From Paracoccus denitrificans (GTDB lineage Bacteria > Pseudomonadota > Alphaproteobacteria > Rhodobacterales > Rhodobacteraceae), in the NCBI RefSeq assembly GCF_900100045.1, contig NZ_FNEA01000004.1, positions 124,001-188,000 of the forward strand: a stretch of DNA of 64,000 nucleotides, given 5' to 3'. A program made the translations under genes and the position numbers. Positions 63,736 to 64,000 of this stretch are shown here, piece by piece. A model generated the notes under the pieces. The model was not told the origin of the DNA, ran no database searches, and saw only the letters and a program-made list of their open reading frames with translations. The number at the start of each line of letters is the position of its first letter. Position 1 is the first letter of the stretch.

Positions 63736-64000
63736 GCGTCGGCCCCTGTCCCGGCCAGCCGCGCCAGCAGGATGCGGTCGCGCTTGCGGCTGAGCTCGTA
63801 AAGCCCCATCGCGGTCCAGCCGATCAGCACCGTTTCGGCCGATTCCGAGCGGAAGGCGGCGCGCAGCACCTGTTCCAGCGTGCCGCGGTCGCGCTTGGGC
63901 ATGGGTGCGAAGTCGATCACGATCTGGCCGCCCAGCCCGCGCAGGCGCAACTGCCGCGGCAGGTCGCGGGCCAGCGCGATATTCGCCTTGAGCCCCGCGG
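63732..64000 (-). CDS. Ribonuclease E/G family protein, 3' end only
   Basis: The C-terminal 88 residues; the gene continues beyond the window. [21 protein letters not shown] matches the RNase E/G catalytic-core region whose Asp binds metal (in VIDF). The following [11 protein letters not shown] and [12 protein letters not shown] segment ends the domain without the long scaffold tail of RNase E, so it is the short RNase G-like form. Coupled to yacG. Confidence 0.9.
   Translation of the reverse strand, partial: AGLKANIALARDLPRQLRLRGLGGQIVIDFAPMPKRDRGTLEQVLRAAFRSESAETVLIGWTAMGLYELSRKRDRILLARLAGTGADA

Overview
This 64 kb window is GC-rich alphaproteobacterial chromosome. I place it in Paracoccus, close to P. 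denitrificans. The evidence is an FnrP-type FNR regulator beside a complete ccoNOQP-ccoGHIS cluster, a membrane-anchored cytochrome c552 (CycM) that I recognise, C4-pathway 5-aminolevulinate synthase, and the general gene content. Nearly all of the sequence is ordinary core genome. I see no prophage, insertion sequence, CRISPR array or classical defence island.

Left part (1-13.5 kb): the 5' end of hemN, divergent fnrP, uspA, then the cbb3 oxidase structural operon ccoNOQP and the assembly operon ccoGHIS (copper ATPase CcoI, Fe-S protein CcoG). Next comes lolC-lolD-PAP2 phosphatase, for outer-membrane lipoprotein sorting and lipid or phosphate-ester processing. FNR boxes of the form TTGAY-N4-ATCAA lie before fnrP/hemN, ccoN/uspA, ccoG, ppk2 and hemA. 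Together they describe a low-oxygen programme of high-affinity respiration, haem supply and, less expectedly, polyphosphate metabolism.

Middle part (13.2-44 kb): parE with an overlapping ynfA-like gene; ppk2; a glutathione S-transferase; an M19 dipeptidase; oligoendopeptidase F; an alpha/beta hydrolase; an SCP2 protein; a TPR lipoprotein-like protein; a SUV3-like RNA helicase overlapping an Hsp15-like S4 protein; 7Fe ferredoxin fdxA; carD; a LysE exporter; an M20 dipeptidase; hemA; a RodZ-like HTH membrane protein; ispG; a DsbA-like oxidoreductase; an aminotransferase; an AmiC amidase and PBP1A (cell wall); prfB; a patatin-like lipase; the psuK-psuG pseudouridine pathway; and the SRP RNA (ffs).

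Right part (44-64 kb): a CpdB-like cyclic phosphodiesterase without a visible signal peptide, an SRPBCC protein, pheA, cycM, a yejABEF peptide ABC operon translationally coupled to a glycosyltransferase, a secreted acidic protein, a DnaJ/TerB protein, the sulfate ABC operon cysA-cysP-cysT-cysW, a GNAT acetyltransferase, tRNA-Arg(TCT), a CAP-domain RTX protein in a tRNA-bounded islet, tRNA-Phe(GAA), yacG and the 3' end of an RNase E/G gene.

The points most worth a second look are the class II FNR promoter in front of ppk2, a short dispersed 3'-end element found downstream of dsbA and prfB, and the CAP-RTX protein gene between two tRNAs. I did not find a convincing wholly new system. The long open frames opposite ccoN, ccoI, parE and other genes are GC-bias shadows.
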